Shown here: one piece after another, positions 1 through 8,811 of the stretch | How positions within the stretch are numbered: the stretch's first letter is position 1 | Layout of the letters: each line of letters starts with the position of its first letter | From: Euperipatoides rowelli | Lineage: Eukaryota; Onychophora; Udeonychophora; Euonychophora; Peripatopsidae | DNA length: 14,986 nucleotides | Assembly: GCA_003024985.2 (NCBI GenBank) | Contig: PXIH01S0011697.1 | Direction: 5' to 3' (one strand) | Position numbers and translations under genes: made by a program | The notes under the pieces: model-generated | The model's database searches: none | What the model saw: only the letters and a program-made list of their open reading frames with translations | What the model was told of the DNA's origin: nothing

Positions 1-247
1 TTGAAGATCATGTATTTCTTGATTATACTGAATGTTTAGAGTCAGAAACGAATATGCCTACTTTCTATGCAACTATAATAATTATGCTTCTCTGCCAGAA
101 CTTGGTGCTATTTGTGCAGCCAAGATTTAGTTTGAGCTACAGAAATAGCAAGCCCTTGATCTGTCCAGAAGCCAGTCAGCCCCTGATGAACAAGACATTG
201 CAGAATTTAAAATACAAAGACTGCCACTAAATTTTATAGGGAAATAA
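1..247 (+). other. coding-like stretch at window edge, unidentified
   Basis: Two plus-strand frames look coding-like and I cannot choose between them. The frame beginning at base 3 stays open from the window edge to TAA at 228-230 (75 codons), which is long for DNA this rich in A and T. The frame containing bases 50-52 runs to TAA at 245-247 and has a more soluble, protein-like composition, including the stretch SRSQSAPDEQDIAEFKIQRL, but it is broken by two TAG codons. It could be the end of a 3' exon, a decayed gene copy, or chance. No family is recognised. An AATAAA lies downstream at 536-541 but is unremarkable in such AT-rich sequence. Confidence 0.2.
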
Positions 248-1005
248 TACTCAGTAGGCCTATTCGTCTATAATTAGTTAAAACAATTTGTAATTTGGTA
301 TTTCAAATATGCACTAGCTTAAAAGTCAGTCAAAAAAGATTGAACAGTAATCCCTTCTTTCTACTTATATTTTTCTCTCATGCACCTCAAACATTTCAAA
401 CAAATGTAATGAAACCAAAAAATTTGAAAATAAATCTTGACTTCAATTTATTTGTCTTAAATATTTTTGGGTTACTGTGAAAGGGGTAGAATAGAGGAAT
501 ACGGAGATTAAAACAGAGGGAGAAAGGCTGTCAAAAATAAAATCCCTATATTTCCAATCTTGCTTTGCTGGTTTATTATTTTTATTTAATCAAATTAAAA
601 TCAGTATAAATTTTAAGAAAAATAAATTCTTAGATTCAAGAATAAATGGCAGTGTTTTCTATATGTGAAAATATTTGATAAACTATTTGAAAAATTAAAA
701 CTTTAGCATGTGAGAAAAATGATCCAATATTGACTATACAATGAGTATCTAAAGACAGAACTGGCTTTTTTTTTACAGTTATTAAATACCTAAGCTGCAA
801 TGAAAACTAATTAAGCCTATTGTTCCAGTGCACAAATTTGCACTTCTGTAATAAATATATTACAATCTATGCATTCACAGTGTGATCAAATATAATGCAA
901 ACATACTCTTTTCTTACATTGGCAACATCTCTTCATTTTATGTAAAACTTTAGTTTAAACATCAGCATATCAAAATCCAGAGTTGTCATGCTATATATTT
1001 TTTGT
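248..1005. other. AT-rich non-coding stretch, nothing identified
   Basis: I see no coding signal, terminal inverted repeats or tandem repeats here. The short open frame at 295-480 is rich in Phe, Leu, Asn and Lys, as expected from translating AT-rich DNA, and has no recognisable domain. One TAGGCCTA octamer is at 255-262. Confidence 0.5.
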
Positions 1006-2415
1006 CCTTTATTGCAAAAATAAATGGGAAGAATCACAAAATGTCAATCCATTAGTAGATTGACCATTATGGAAACCACAGTAATTGTTTATTTTAAAAT
1101 AAAATGAGGAAAACTACAACATGTCAATCCATTAGTAGATTGACTATTATGGAAGCCACAGCAATTATTTATTGAAAAGATAAATGGGAAGAATCACAAA
1201 ATGTCAATCCATTAGNAAACCACAGTAATTGTTTATTTTAAAATAAAATGAGGAAAACTACAACATGTCAATCCATTAGTAGATTGACTATTATGGAAGC
1301 CACAGCAATTATTTATTGAAAAGATAAATGGGAAGAATCACAAAATGTCAATCCATTAGTAGATTGACTATTATGGAAGCCACAACAATTCTTTATTGTA
1401 AAGATAAAATTAGGAGAGCCACAATATGTCGTCAATCCATTAGTAGATTGACCATTATGGAAGCCACAACAATTCTTTCCTGCAAAGATAAATGGGAAGA
1501 ATCATAAAATGTCAATCCATTAGTAGATTGACTATTATAGAAGTCACAGTAGTTGACATACTACTTCTCTATGCCAGATATAGAGAATATATTTAATCTA
1601 AATATAAAATGAGGAAACCACAATATACCAAGTCATTAGTAGATTGATCATTATAGAAGCCACAACAATTGAGATATTACTTCTCTATTTCATATACAGA
1701 GAATATATTTAATGCAAACATAAAATGTGGAGAACCAGATGTCAATCTATCAGTAAATTAACTATTATGGAAGTCACGACAATTGATATATTACTTCTCT
1801 GTAATGCAAAGATAAAATGTGGATGACCGCAATATGTAAATCCATTAGTAGATTGACTATTATTGAAACTGTGGCAATTGAATTACTTCATTTCATGTAT
1901 AGAAATGTATTTAATGTAAATATAAAATGAGGAAACAACAATATACCAAGCCATTAGTAGATTGATCATTATGAAAGCCAAGACAATTGAGAATGTATTT
2001 AATGCAAAGATGAAATGTGGAGAGCCACAATACTGTATGTCAATCCATTAGTAGATTGACTATTATGGAAGCCATGGCAGTTGAGATATTACTTCTCTAT
2101 TTCATGTGCAGAGAATGTATTTAGTGCAAATATAAAATGTGGAGAACCACAATATGTCGAGACATTAGTAGTTAGACTATTATGTAAGCCATGATAATTG
2201 AGATATAACTTCTCTATTTATTGTAAGAGCATGTAATTGATGCAAAGATGAAATGTGGAGAACCAGAATATGTCAATCCATTAGTAGATTGATTACTATT
2301 GAAGCCAGAGTAATTTAGATATTACTTCTCTTTTTCATGTTCACAGAATGTATTTAGTGCAAAGGTAAAATGTAAGAACCACAATATGTCAATACAATAG
2401 TAGATTATGAAAGTC
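1006..2415. repeat. diverged satellite, about 15 units with conserved hairpin
   Basis: A head-to-tail array whose landmark is a near-invariant core: stem GTCAATC, loop CATTAGTA, stem GATTGAC, followed by CTATTATGGAAGCCACA. Core copies begin near 1043, 1123, 1203, 1267, 1347, 1431, 1511, 1630, 1741, 1836, 1947, 2039, 2156, 2272 and 2387. Spacing is about 80 bp in the left half (apart from one 64-bp step at the N) and about 92-119 bp in the right half. The longer units mostly gain a module of about 35 bp related to ACTTCTCTATTTCATGTGCA, followed by GAGAATGTATTT, which is itself an inverted repeat (for example 1565-1572 against 1580-1587). Divergence rises toward the right edge, the usual pattern for an array no longer homogenised at its margin. 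Confidence 0.9.
1073..1359. repeat. exact 143-bp copy on both sides of an N
   Basis: Bases 1073-1215 and 1217-1359 read identically by eye and are separated only by the N at 1216. Other satellite units differ from each other by several bases, so perfect identity across about 1.8 units next to an ambiguous base suggests that two overlapping contig ends were joined without being collapsed. A very recent duplication is the alternative. Confidence 0.8.
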
Positions 2416-4316
2416 TCAGAAATTCCAATGCTTTAGACTAATTTTTTTTGAGCATTTATCTAAACAGCAGTTTGCCAATTTTTCACTATTTAAGTGAATG
2501 TGAGGCAGTTATGAAGCCCATGCCTTACAAATTTTCAGTTACTTGGAGAAATGTAATTTTCCTTTTGCTTTAAAATTAAAAGGGTTAAGCTCTTAACAAA
2601 ATAATAATTTTAACAAATTAAAGTTGATGGATAAAATGATGAATAAAGCAGGTTAGGTCACTAGTGTAATTTACAAATAATTTAGTGAAACAGGAAAAAT
2701 AATATATTGTACATCTAAAAAATACAATAAAAAGACAACTAAAAATAAACAAATCCAGTTGAAAAAGCTACAGTGGATTATAAACGGAAACGAGTAAAGC
2801 AATTCTTTCTAGAAATGTTAAGGGAAATGCAAAGCACAATGTTTAGTCTTCTAATAAACAAACGGACTGATGATTGACAACTTTAGGGATATTAAAAACT
2901 AACAGACATTCTTCTTTTAAACATGATACCGCATTACTTTTAAAAGTTTTTCAAAAACTGATATAAATAAATCATCTTCTAAAACTAAATGGATAAAATA
3001 AAAAAATATTTATTGAGGACTTTGCTATCTGCAAAATTTCTAATAACTCCTCAGCTTCCAATCAATAAAGATGGGACAAGATTTTCATTTAAAGAAAGCT
3101 AGAAGATAAACTTTCCAAGAAAAATGAAAAGAATTTGTTGATATTTGCTTTATAAGTTGTGAATTTAATTTTTTTTTTTAAAGATTAATGTGTACTTCAG
3201 TTTTTAATTGAAAAAATAATAATATATATAATGCATTAAAAAAAATGATATTAGCCTATCAAATATCACCACATATGTTAATCTTAGGTCTGTGTTAATT
3301 ACAAAAATAAACATCCGCGATTTCTATCTATCATATTTCCAGGAAGCATTTATTCTTCGTTTGCACTTGTAATCTACCGCAATTACTTCTATTAGATTTG
3401 TTTATTTTTTTAGATATTTTATCACAGCGTTCAGGTGTATTAAATGTTTCAAGTGCAACATCTACTGTAAGTATTCTTTGCTTATAGACTTCAAAAGATC
3501 TATTTATTGAAAAGTTCTAAGAAAGAATTACGAAGTTACTTTGATTGTGACGGAAGATAATTATCTTTTTAAAACAAATGAATTCAGAATTTTGATATAT
3601 GAAAAAAAAAAAAATTATTATTGTAATTTATTTAAAAAAATATAATATTGGTTTTAATGAATAATATTGCAAGTTTAGCATGATTTTATCTTTGCAGTAA
3701 GAATGATTAATGTATACAAAATTAGATACATTATTCAGTAATAATAATAAAAAAAAAAACATACAATTAATGAGTCATATCTCTCTCACTCTGAAGAGAT
3801 AATTAATTAAAAGCCGTGTGTTTTCAAAATGTTAATACTGAAAATTCCTTAATCAGCGTGAAAAAATTAAATGTGATGAAAATGTTTAATTTTCTCCTGA
3901 TAACAATTAAATTAAAATAAAAAGCATGTAAAAAAAATAGAAATGATAATTTACATCTATTAAACAAGCTAGCGAAACAACAAATACTTCCATTCTTCAG
4001 CAAGGTGAGCGCTGCTTTTAAACAAAAAAAAACAAAAACAAACAAAACGGCCTTGATTAGATGCTAATAAATTAGAGTAAACTATCTAACCTAATCCTTA
4101 ACTAAACTTCTACTTTCATTAGAAAATACATCTCTTTTCTATTAACTCAAGTTTTATTCTACTTCTACAGAACATTTTATCCTATTGAAGAAGTCCTAGG
4201 GGAAATAGCGAGAAATAATTGATGGGATAAAATAAAAAGACTAAACTCAATATTTTAAATAATTAAGCGGAATACAGTATATTATAAACAAAAAGTGATG
4301 TTGAATTATTTAGTTA
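2416..4316. other. AT-rich non-coding stretch with one candidate exon
   Basis: Long A and T runs and no coding frame of note. The open frame at 3824-4045 on the minus strand is dominated by Phe, Leu and Lys and looks like translated poly-A/T. The only item that stands out is a small exon-like segment at 3414-3466, listed separately. No terminal inverted repeats or tandem arrays were found. Confidence 0.5.
3414..3466 (+). other. candidate 53-nt internal exon
   Basis: The segment is preceded by a pyrimidine-rich tract ending in TTTATTTTTTTAG (AG at 3412-3413) and followed by GTAAGT at 3467-3472, which matches the metazoan donor consensus. One frame, entered after two bases, reads ILSQRSGVLNVSSATST and closes exactly at the donor. 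A second frame is also open, so reading frame is not decisive. Its composition is less AT-biased than its surroundings. I do not recognise the peptide. If real, this part of the window is intronic to a host gene; chance splice signals are common in AT-rich DNA, so confidence is low. Confidence 0.25.
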
Positions 4317-4583
4317 CCCTTGGTGGTCAAGATCCGTTATTTGTCCACCAATATGGCTGACGGTAGTAAGTTGATATTATCTTGATTGGCGCCCAGCAAA
4401 AGATTATTTCACCTCTAGATTATCCTAGGGTTCAGGGTTACGGTAAGGTTAGGACTGTAAAGAAAATATACTAAAATCGGCGAGAGAAAAATAATAATTC
4501 TACATGCTAGTATGTTTTAGTTGGCGCGTAACTCCTAATGTTAATTACGTTGGTGGGCAGATAACGGATTCTGAACCAAATGG
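4317..4583. mobile_element. Harbinger-like MITE (inverted-repeat element)
   Basis: The ends form an imperfect inverted repeat of about 35 bp. The left end begins CCCTTGGTGGTCAAG and continues ATCCGTTATTTGTCCACCAA. The reverse complement of the right end begins CCATTTGGTTCAGA and continues ATCCGTTATCTGCCCACCAA. Both ends are flanked by TTA (4314-4316 and 4584-4586), a 3-bp target duplication of the kind PIF/Harbinger transposases make. There is no coding capacity in 267 bp, so it would have been moved in trans. The class call rests on a 3-bp duplication, which can match by chance; the inverted repeat itself is clear. Confidence 0.7.
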
Positions 4584-4729
4584 TTAATGAATAAAAAAAT
4601 GCAATGTGGGGAAAGCGACCGAATCAACCAAATTTTATGCAAGTCCTTTTAAAAATACTTTTTATTGTAAATGAAAGTCCTTGAGAATCGGAGCTTACAT
4701 TAATGACACCTGGTGATGTTTGTGTAGAC

Positions 4730-5218
4730 CAGAGGTTCCCAAAATTATTTTAGAAAAAAAAAAATACTCAGCACCCCCTTGAAGCAGAAAGATGCAGTGA
4801 CGATTTTACGTTCTTTTATATATTTATATTTCTAGTTTCTACCTATGTCCTGCTACTTAGTAAATAAATATTTTGTTGTAAATAAGACACTTTGAAGCTT
4901 GAAATTATATTTTTTTTTTAAAAATAAACTATAGTAATATTCACATTGAATGTACTTGGAAAAAAAAGGAATAATTAAAGGGTTCGACCTGTCGGTGGAC
5001 TTGACCACTAAATTAATCACTACAAATTTAATTCTATGTTACACAACAGATTGAACATGTACAAACATTTTTTCAAAATTTTCTTCTCATCTTTCTTTAT
5101 GTTTCCATTACCCCTTATTTTTATTTAATGCCCCCCAATTGCACCCGAGGCTACTAATGCCCTCCTGAATCGTTCCAGCACGCACATGGGGTGATATATC
5201 CCATTTTGGGAAACTATG
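4730..5218. mobile_element. non-autonomous hAT MITE
   Basis: The left terminus is CAGAGGTTCCCAAAAT and the reverse complement of the right terminus is CATAGTTTCCCAAAAT, matching at 14 of 16 positions. Both are flanked by the perfect 8-bp direct repeat GTGTAGAC (4722-4729 and 5219-5226). An 8-bp duplication with a CAG-GGTTCCCAA type terminus is characteristic of the hAT superfamily. Subterminal CACCCCCTT on the left and a C-rich stretch (GCCCCCCAATTGCACCC near 5130) on the right are also typical. No transposase is encoded. The intact duplication indicates that the insertion has not been rearranged. Confidence 0.92.
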
Positions 5219-5226
5219 GTGTAGAC

Positions 5227-5658
5227 AATTTAATTTATTCAAAATAAAGTATCAATTTCTATTTGAGGAGTTATCTTGCCCATTCAAAATGGCCATTTGA
5301 AGAACGTTTAAGATGAATGTGGAATCCAATAATTTCTCAGTGATCTAAAAAAGTTGGGTAATCCAATTTGAAAATTATTTTAGTAAAGTGATAGGCCTAA
5401 GGCTGTTATGCATTTGTATTTTCTCTCCGAATTTGAGATGAAAAATTTCACATAAGCCAATGTTTATCAAAGTTAATCTTCTCTGAAAGAAAGAACATCC
5501 ATCTTGCTTGCACATGCATATAATGAATCAATACATTGTTAAACAACTACATTAGACTTTGATCTGAACTTGGTGCTTAATGCTTACTTTTGGACCTTTT
5601 GGCAGATGTGTTAATTGCGGGAAAATCATTTTCTTGTAAACAAAAATAATGTAACTTT
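5227..5658. other. non-coding stretch, nothing identified
   Basis: No coding frame, inverted termini or arrays seen. One TAGGCCTA octamer is at 5392-5399. Confidence 0.5.
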
Positions 5659-5935
5659 AATGCTAAATGCAGCTTCTAATGAGAAAAACGGTGGAAGACC
5701 TAAACTCTTCCATATTGAATGCTGTGTTTGAGAAAAACAAAATCAGGAGTACGGACATTTCCATGTCTTTCCGTACTGATAAATCTGCTAATGGATTAAT
5801 TAATTCAATGCTAGGTGCAGTTTCTAATTGGGCAAAACTGTGGAAGTCATAAACTCTTCAATGTTGAATGAGGCATTTGATAAAAACTAAGTCAGGTATA
5901 TGGACATTCCCATGTTTACCCGTACTGATAATCTG
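5659..5935. repeat. 148-bp tandem duplication, two units
   Basis: Unit one starts at 5659 (AATGCTAAATGCAGCTTCTA) and unit two at 5807 (AATGCTAGGTGCAGTTTCTA). Shared landmarks follow in the same order: GTGGAAG, TAAACTCTTC, TTGAATG, TTTGA-AAAAAC, TCAGG, GGACATT-CCATGT and CCGTACTGAT. The copies have diverged and carry small indels. The open frame at 5667-5852 is a by-product of the first unit crossing into the second and has no recognisable domain. Confidence 0.8.
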
Positions 5936-6134
5936 ATTTGAATCAGCTCATCTCTTCTCTGTGTTAACTTGTGCTTTCCATGAGAGAACAAAATCTTAGA
6001 CGATTGGCACAGCGTTTGCATATATGTTTTACTTCAAGCTAAAGTTCTTGAAAAGATCTGTCAAACTCATGAAAGCCCAAACTGGCACACCTTTAGTAAG
6101 AAGGGATAAGCTAGAACTTCATCGCCACCTTACT

Positions 6135-6665
6135 AGATTGAAGATTTATTAATTCTTCATATATTACTATAAAGCATTTTATAAAAAATATTTTTTTAAA
6201 TTAAGAAATCGATTTATCTGAAATTAGGCTAAAGATTTCATTTTCAAAACTGGTGGGTATCATTACACTAGCCGAAATCGGATTTATTTCAGAAAAAAAT
6301 ATACATAAATCACCCCAATGGAAAGCTAATCAAAATATTTACCTCTTACTTTGAACATCAGATCTAATACAATGTGTAGTGCCACCTCATTTATTTTGAA
6401 AATACAATTTGATCCAATTTGTGTTTTCACTTCTTTTATTTTGAACATTCAATCTGATAAAATTTGTGTTGCCATCTTTTATTTTGCACACCCAATTAAG
6501 AATACAATTTGTGTTGCCATGTCATTTTTTTTTTCACACCAAATCTGATACAATTTGGCTAAAATGTTTTTAATTTTAACTGCAGATTGAAGATTTATTC
6601 ATTCTTCTTTCATTACCATAAAGCATTTTATAAAAATTTTTTTTAATAAGAAATCAATTTATCTG
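6135..6665. repeat. 85-bp direct repeats flanking a minisatellite
   Basis: Copies at 6135-6220 and 6584-6665 share AGATTGAAGATTTATT, ATTCTTC, ATAAAGCATTTTATAAAAA, a T-run, AAGAAATC and ATTTATCTGA, in the same orientation and about 449 bp apart. Between them lie about 120 bp of unique sequence and then the minisatellite at 6341-6565. The arrangement could be the ends of a small element with short terminal direct repeats, or a local duplication that later acquired the array. I see no TG...CA ends, primer-binding site or target duplication, so I do not call a transposon class. Confidence 0.65.
6341..6565 (-). repeat. AT-rich minisatellite, about 5 units, minus orientation
   Basis: Read on the minus strand, the unit approximates GGCAACACAAATTGTATCAG followed by ATTGGGTGTGCAAAATAAAAG, about 43 bp long. 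About five diverged copies are visible. This is the same family as the array at 14525-14986, which runs on the plus strand. The open frame at 6351-6548 is repeat-derived and has the periodic peptide expected of a translated array. Confidence 0.85.
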
Positions 6666-8130
6666 AGACCAAAATAAATAAAAACAATAAACATTAAATA
6701 GTTAGTTCAGCAATGTATATGTTTTAGACAAAAGGTATAATAATTAGGTCATTATGCAACAAGGTATGTGCGCATACAAAAGAATGTATTACAGTTTGTA
6801 GGCTATTCTATATAGTTGGGAGTGATCACTATAACTACTGTTCTAATCAACTAAAGAATTGGAGAAATATCCAATGTTACTGAATGTGTTTTTATTCCTA
6901 ACAAGGGATATTAGTAAGTATGTACTTACATCAATTGTGTAGAAGCATTCTAAGAAGGCTGGCTGAAACCTGTTACAGCAGCAACTGTGGCAGGTTTCCT
7001 TCTTTGTGCCAACTATTGGCTTTGTTTTGGAGCAAATCCAGGAACAGCTTAGGCTGTCAACGATTAAGTGTTGACACTCTCTTTGACAGGCTTCGACTTT
7101 GATACATCCTTAGCTTGGTTATGGCTTATCGGTCATATTCCCCATCTTTCTTTTCTCACTCCTCTTAATAGAATCTTACATTTGGTCACTTGGGCATTCT
7201 TCCTTCATCTTCTGCATGTTCGCTCACACTGTCTTTTTGATTAGGTTATTACTTTCACCTCTTGGTGAAGTACTCAACAGCAGCTAATTGCTTTCTATTG
7301 TTGTACATATAATAAATGAGATTAGATAAATATTGAAAGATGTACAATGTATTCTTAATAAATACATAAAGTACACTCTTAGTAAACACATAAATTACAT
7401 TTGAAATAAATCATGTTCACATACATTGCTTGTTATAAATACACAAATGTTATATTTTATCCTTATCTTTTTTTAATAATTTATCAAGTATCATTTCTCC
7501 TCTTCAACTTATATCCATCACTCCTCTCAGTGCCCTTATTAGTCATAATGGACAATTATTAAATATTCATTCCAGAATGCCATGCGGAAGAAACCAGTGA
7601 TTGAGGAAAACTTGATATCATCTATCTAATTAATCTATTGTGAGAAGTTCTGAGAACCCATATTTAAGTCCAAGCAACTCATATTATTATTTCACTCTCG
7701 GATCCACTGATTTTAGAGCTCTTGGCTAAGCTGACCCCTGGTTAAATTTTTTCCAAGACTGTTGGACTTAGAGTTCAAAGTCTAGCAGAAGAAAACTTTA
7801 TATAAAACACCATAGAGTCTCCAATCCTACCGATGATCACTCCCAAAGGACCTATTCTGTGTTAATTATACATTTGTGCCTCTATGACTATTGATTGATT
7901 TGAGAACATTAATTAACAAAGAGTTTAAGTTATATTGTTGATGAACAATGTTTTCTTCCTCTTTTCTAGTATATTTTACAGATCTGTTCAACCCAAAGCT
8001 AATGCTATGAGATGTCTACCTTAGCTGTGTCAAAGAAGACTGGACTTTATAAGATAGTGAACTTAGATATGAAACTCATAAATCATTGTATTGTTATACA
8101 CTAACTGTAATGTTATATTGATTTTTTTAA
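6666..8130. other. non-coding stretch rich in small hairpins
   Basis: No coding region is supported; the frame at 6920-7102 has no known domain. Several perfect or near-perfect hairpins are clustered: 6914-6929 (7-bp stem), 6965-6998 (stem starting GAAACCTG, 14 pairs counting two G-U), 7056-7075 (GTCAAC/GTTGAC) and 7254-7269 (TTCACC/GGTGAA). Just downstream, 7290-7315 contains GTTGTACATATAATAAATGA, a possible tail. The block 6910-7320 could be a short interspersed or other structured repeat, but I see no clear RNA polymerase III box. Bases 7320-7450 hold weak ~25-bp repeats built on AATAAATACATAA. Nothing specific is seen in 7450-8130. Confidence 0.45.
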
Positions 8131-8162
8131 AAAAATGTTTTTATTAATATAAAAACATTTTT
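8131..8162. repeat. perfect 14-bp inverted repeat, 4-nt loop
   Basis: AAAAATGTTTTTAT at 8131-8144 is the exact reverse complement of 8149-8162, with loop TAAT. It ends 10 bp before the hAT target duplication. Such AT palindromes can extrude as cruciforms, but no function is claimed. Confidence 0.85.
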
Positions 8163-8277
8163 ATTTATTATGAGTTAACACAGGGGTTCCCAACCTTTTT
8201 GTATTCTAGAGCACATTCTAAAATACCAGGAGAGTGGCAGGAAACATCTATATTTTTCGTAATAAAGAAACTATATG

Positions 8278-8734
8278 TGTTAGGTTATATAAACTAATAA
8301 CTATTCTTAACTAATTAACTTAATAACTATTACGACTTAATTATACTATTAAAATTGGTTTATTTCAATCCAATAAAAAACACATGTAACAGCCAAGATG
8401 GTTACAGCAGTAAAGACGCCAAGTAGTGACGCTAGCCCATAATGCATTGGTTAAGTCATCACATGATATGCAGAAATCAATGATGTCATGAAATTGAGTT
8501 CAAAGTTCCAAGGTAAACTGATTAACGTTTATGGTTGTCAGAATATGTTAGTATACTATATTTATTCATCAAATGATTAAAATAACACCAATGAATAACC
8601 TAATTAAATTGATTAATATTAACTATATAATTATAATATATGACATAACACAAATACTTTATAAATGAGTAAGGAAACAAGTATTGGTATATCACGTAAA
8701 GAATTGACTCATGATTCATATTGTCCATTTAGCA
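8278..8734 (-). repeat. copia 3' LTR
   Basis: This 457-bp copy is the downstream LTR of the minus-strand element. Compared with the other LTR I count about 11 isolated substitutions plus a short cluster of changes with a 3-bp gap next to the outer TGTTAGG end, so about 97% identity by eye. A TATAAA (8658-8663) and an AATAAA (8561-8566), both on the minus strand, are candidates for the promoter and polyadenylation signals. Confidence 0.95.
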
Positions 8735-8803
8735 GCCCCCCTCAATATGAATCAGAGATGGCTGTATAGCAATTGTGTCTTCACATGAGCATAGGTGGGT
8801 ATT
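8729..8803 (-). pseudogene. possible residual 3' end of pol
   Basis: After a TAG at 8804-8806, one minus-strand frame is open for 24 codons, ends IAIQPSLIHIEGGC and stops at TAA just inside the LTR. It is out of frame with the integrase ORF. Copia polyproteins often end at or just inside the 3' LTR, so this may be the last remnant of the RNase H end left after the internal deletion. It is too short to prove and may be untranslated leader to the polypurine tract. Confidence 0.35.
8736..8743 (-). other. polypurine tract (plus-strand primer)
   Basis: On the minus strand the sequence GAGGGGGG lies one base (C) before the TG of the 3' LTR. It is the expected RNase-H-resistant primer for second-strand DNA synthesis. 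Position and composition fit the copia element well. Confidence 0.85.
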
Positions 8804-8811
8804 CTAATCGA

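Noticed and set aside
1-247. Altered genetic code with TAG read as Gln
   Set aside because: It would rescue one frame at the left edge, but two codons are not evidence, and pseudogene decay is simpler.
295-480. Open frame of 61 codons on the plus strand
   Set aside because: Phe, Leu, Asn and Lys bias of translated AT-rich DNA; no motif, no supporting splice or neighbour evidence.
1006-2415. CRISPR array
   Set aside because: The whole unit is repeated, with no unique spacers, and the surrounding DNA is eukaryotic in character.
3824-4045. Open frame of 73 codons on the minus strand
   Set aside because: Starts in an A-rich run read as Phe/Val codons; hydrophobic low-complexity peptide without a family signature.
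5667-5852. Open frame of 61 codons
   Set aside because: Lies in the 148-bp tandem duplication; the second unit does not keep the frame open.
6000-6150. Plus-strand frame containing KAQTGTPLVRRDKLELHRHL
   Set aside because: Protein-like but only about 51 codons, with no family recognised, and it stops inside the 85-bp direct repeat; no splice support.
6351-6548. Open frame with periodic Cys/Ile/Phe peptide
   Set aside because: The periodicity is that of the 43-bp minisatellite, not of a protein repeat.
7764-7781. tRNA-like arm GACTTAGAGTTCAAAGTC
   Set aside because: Only a five-pair stem with a B-box-like loop; no acceptor, D or anticodon arm at the right distances.
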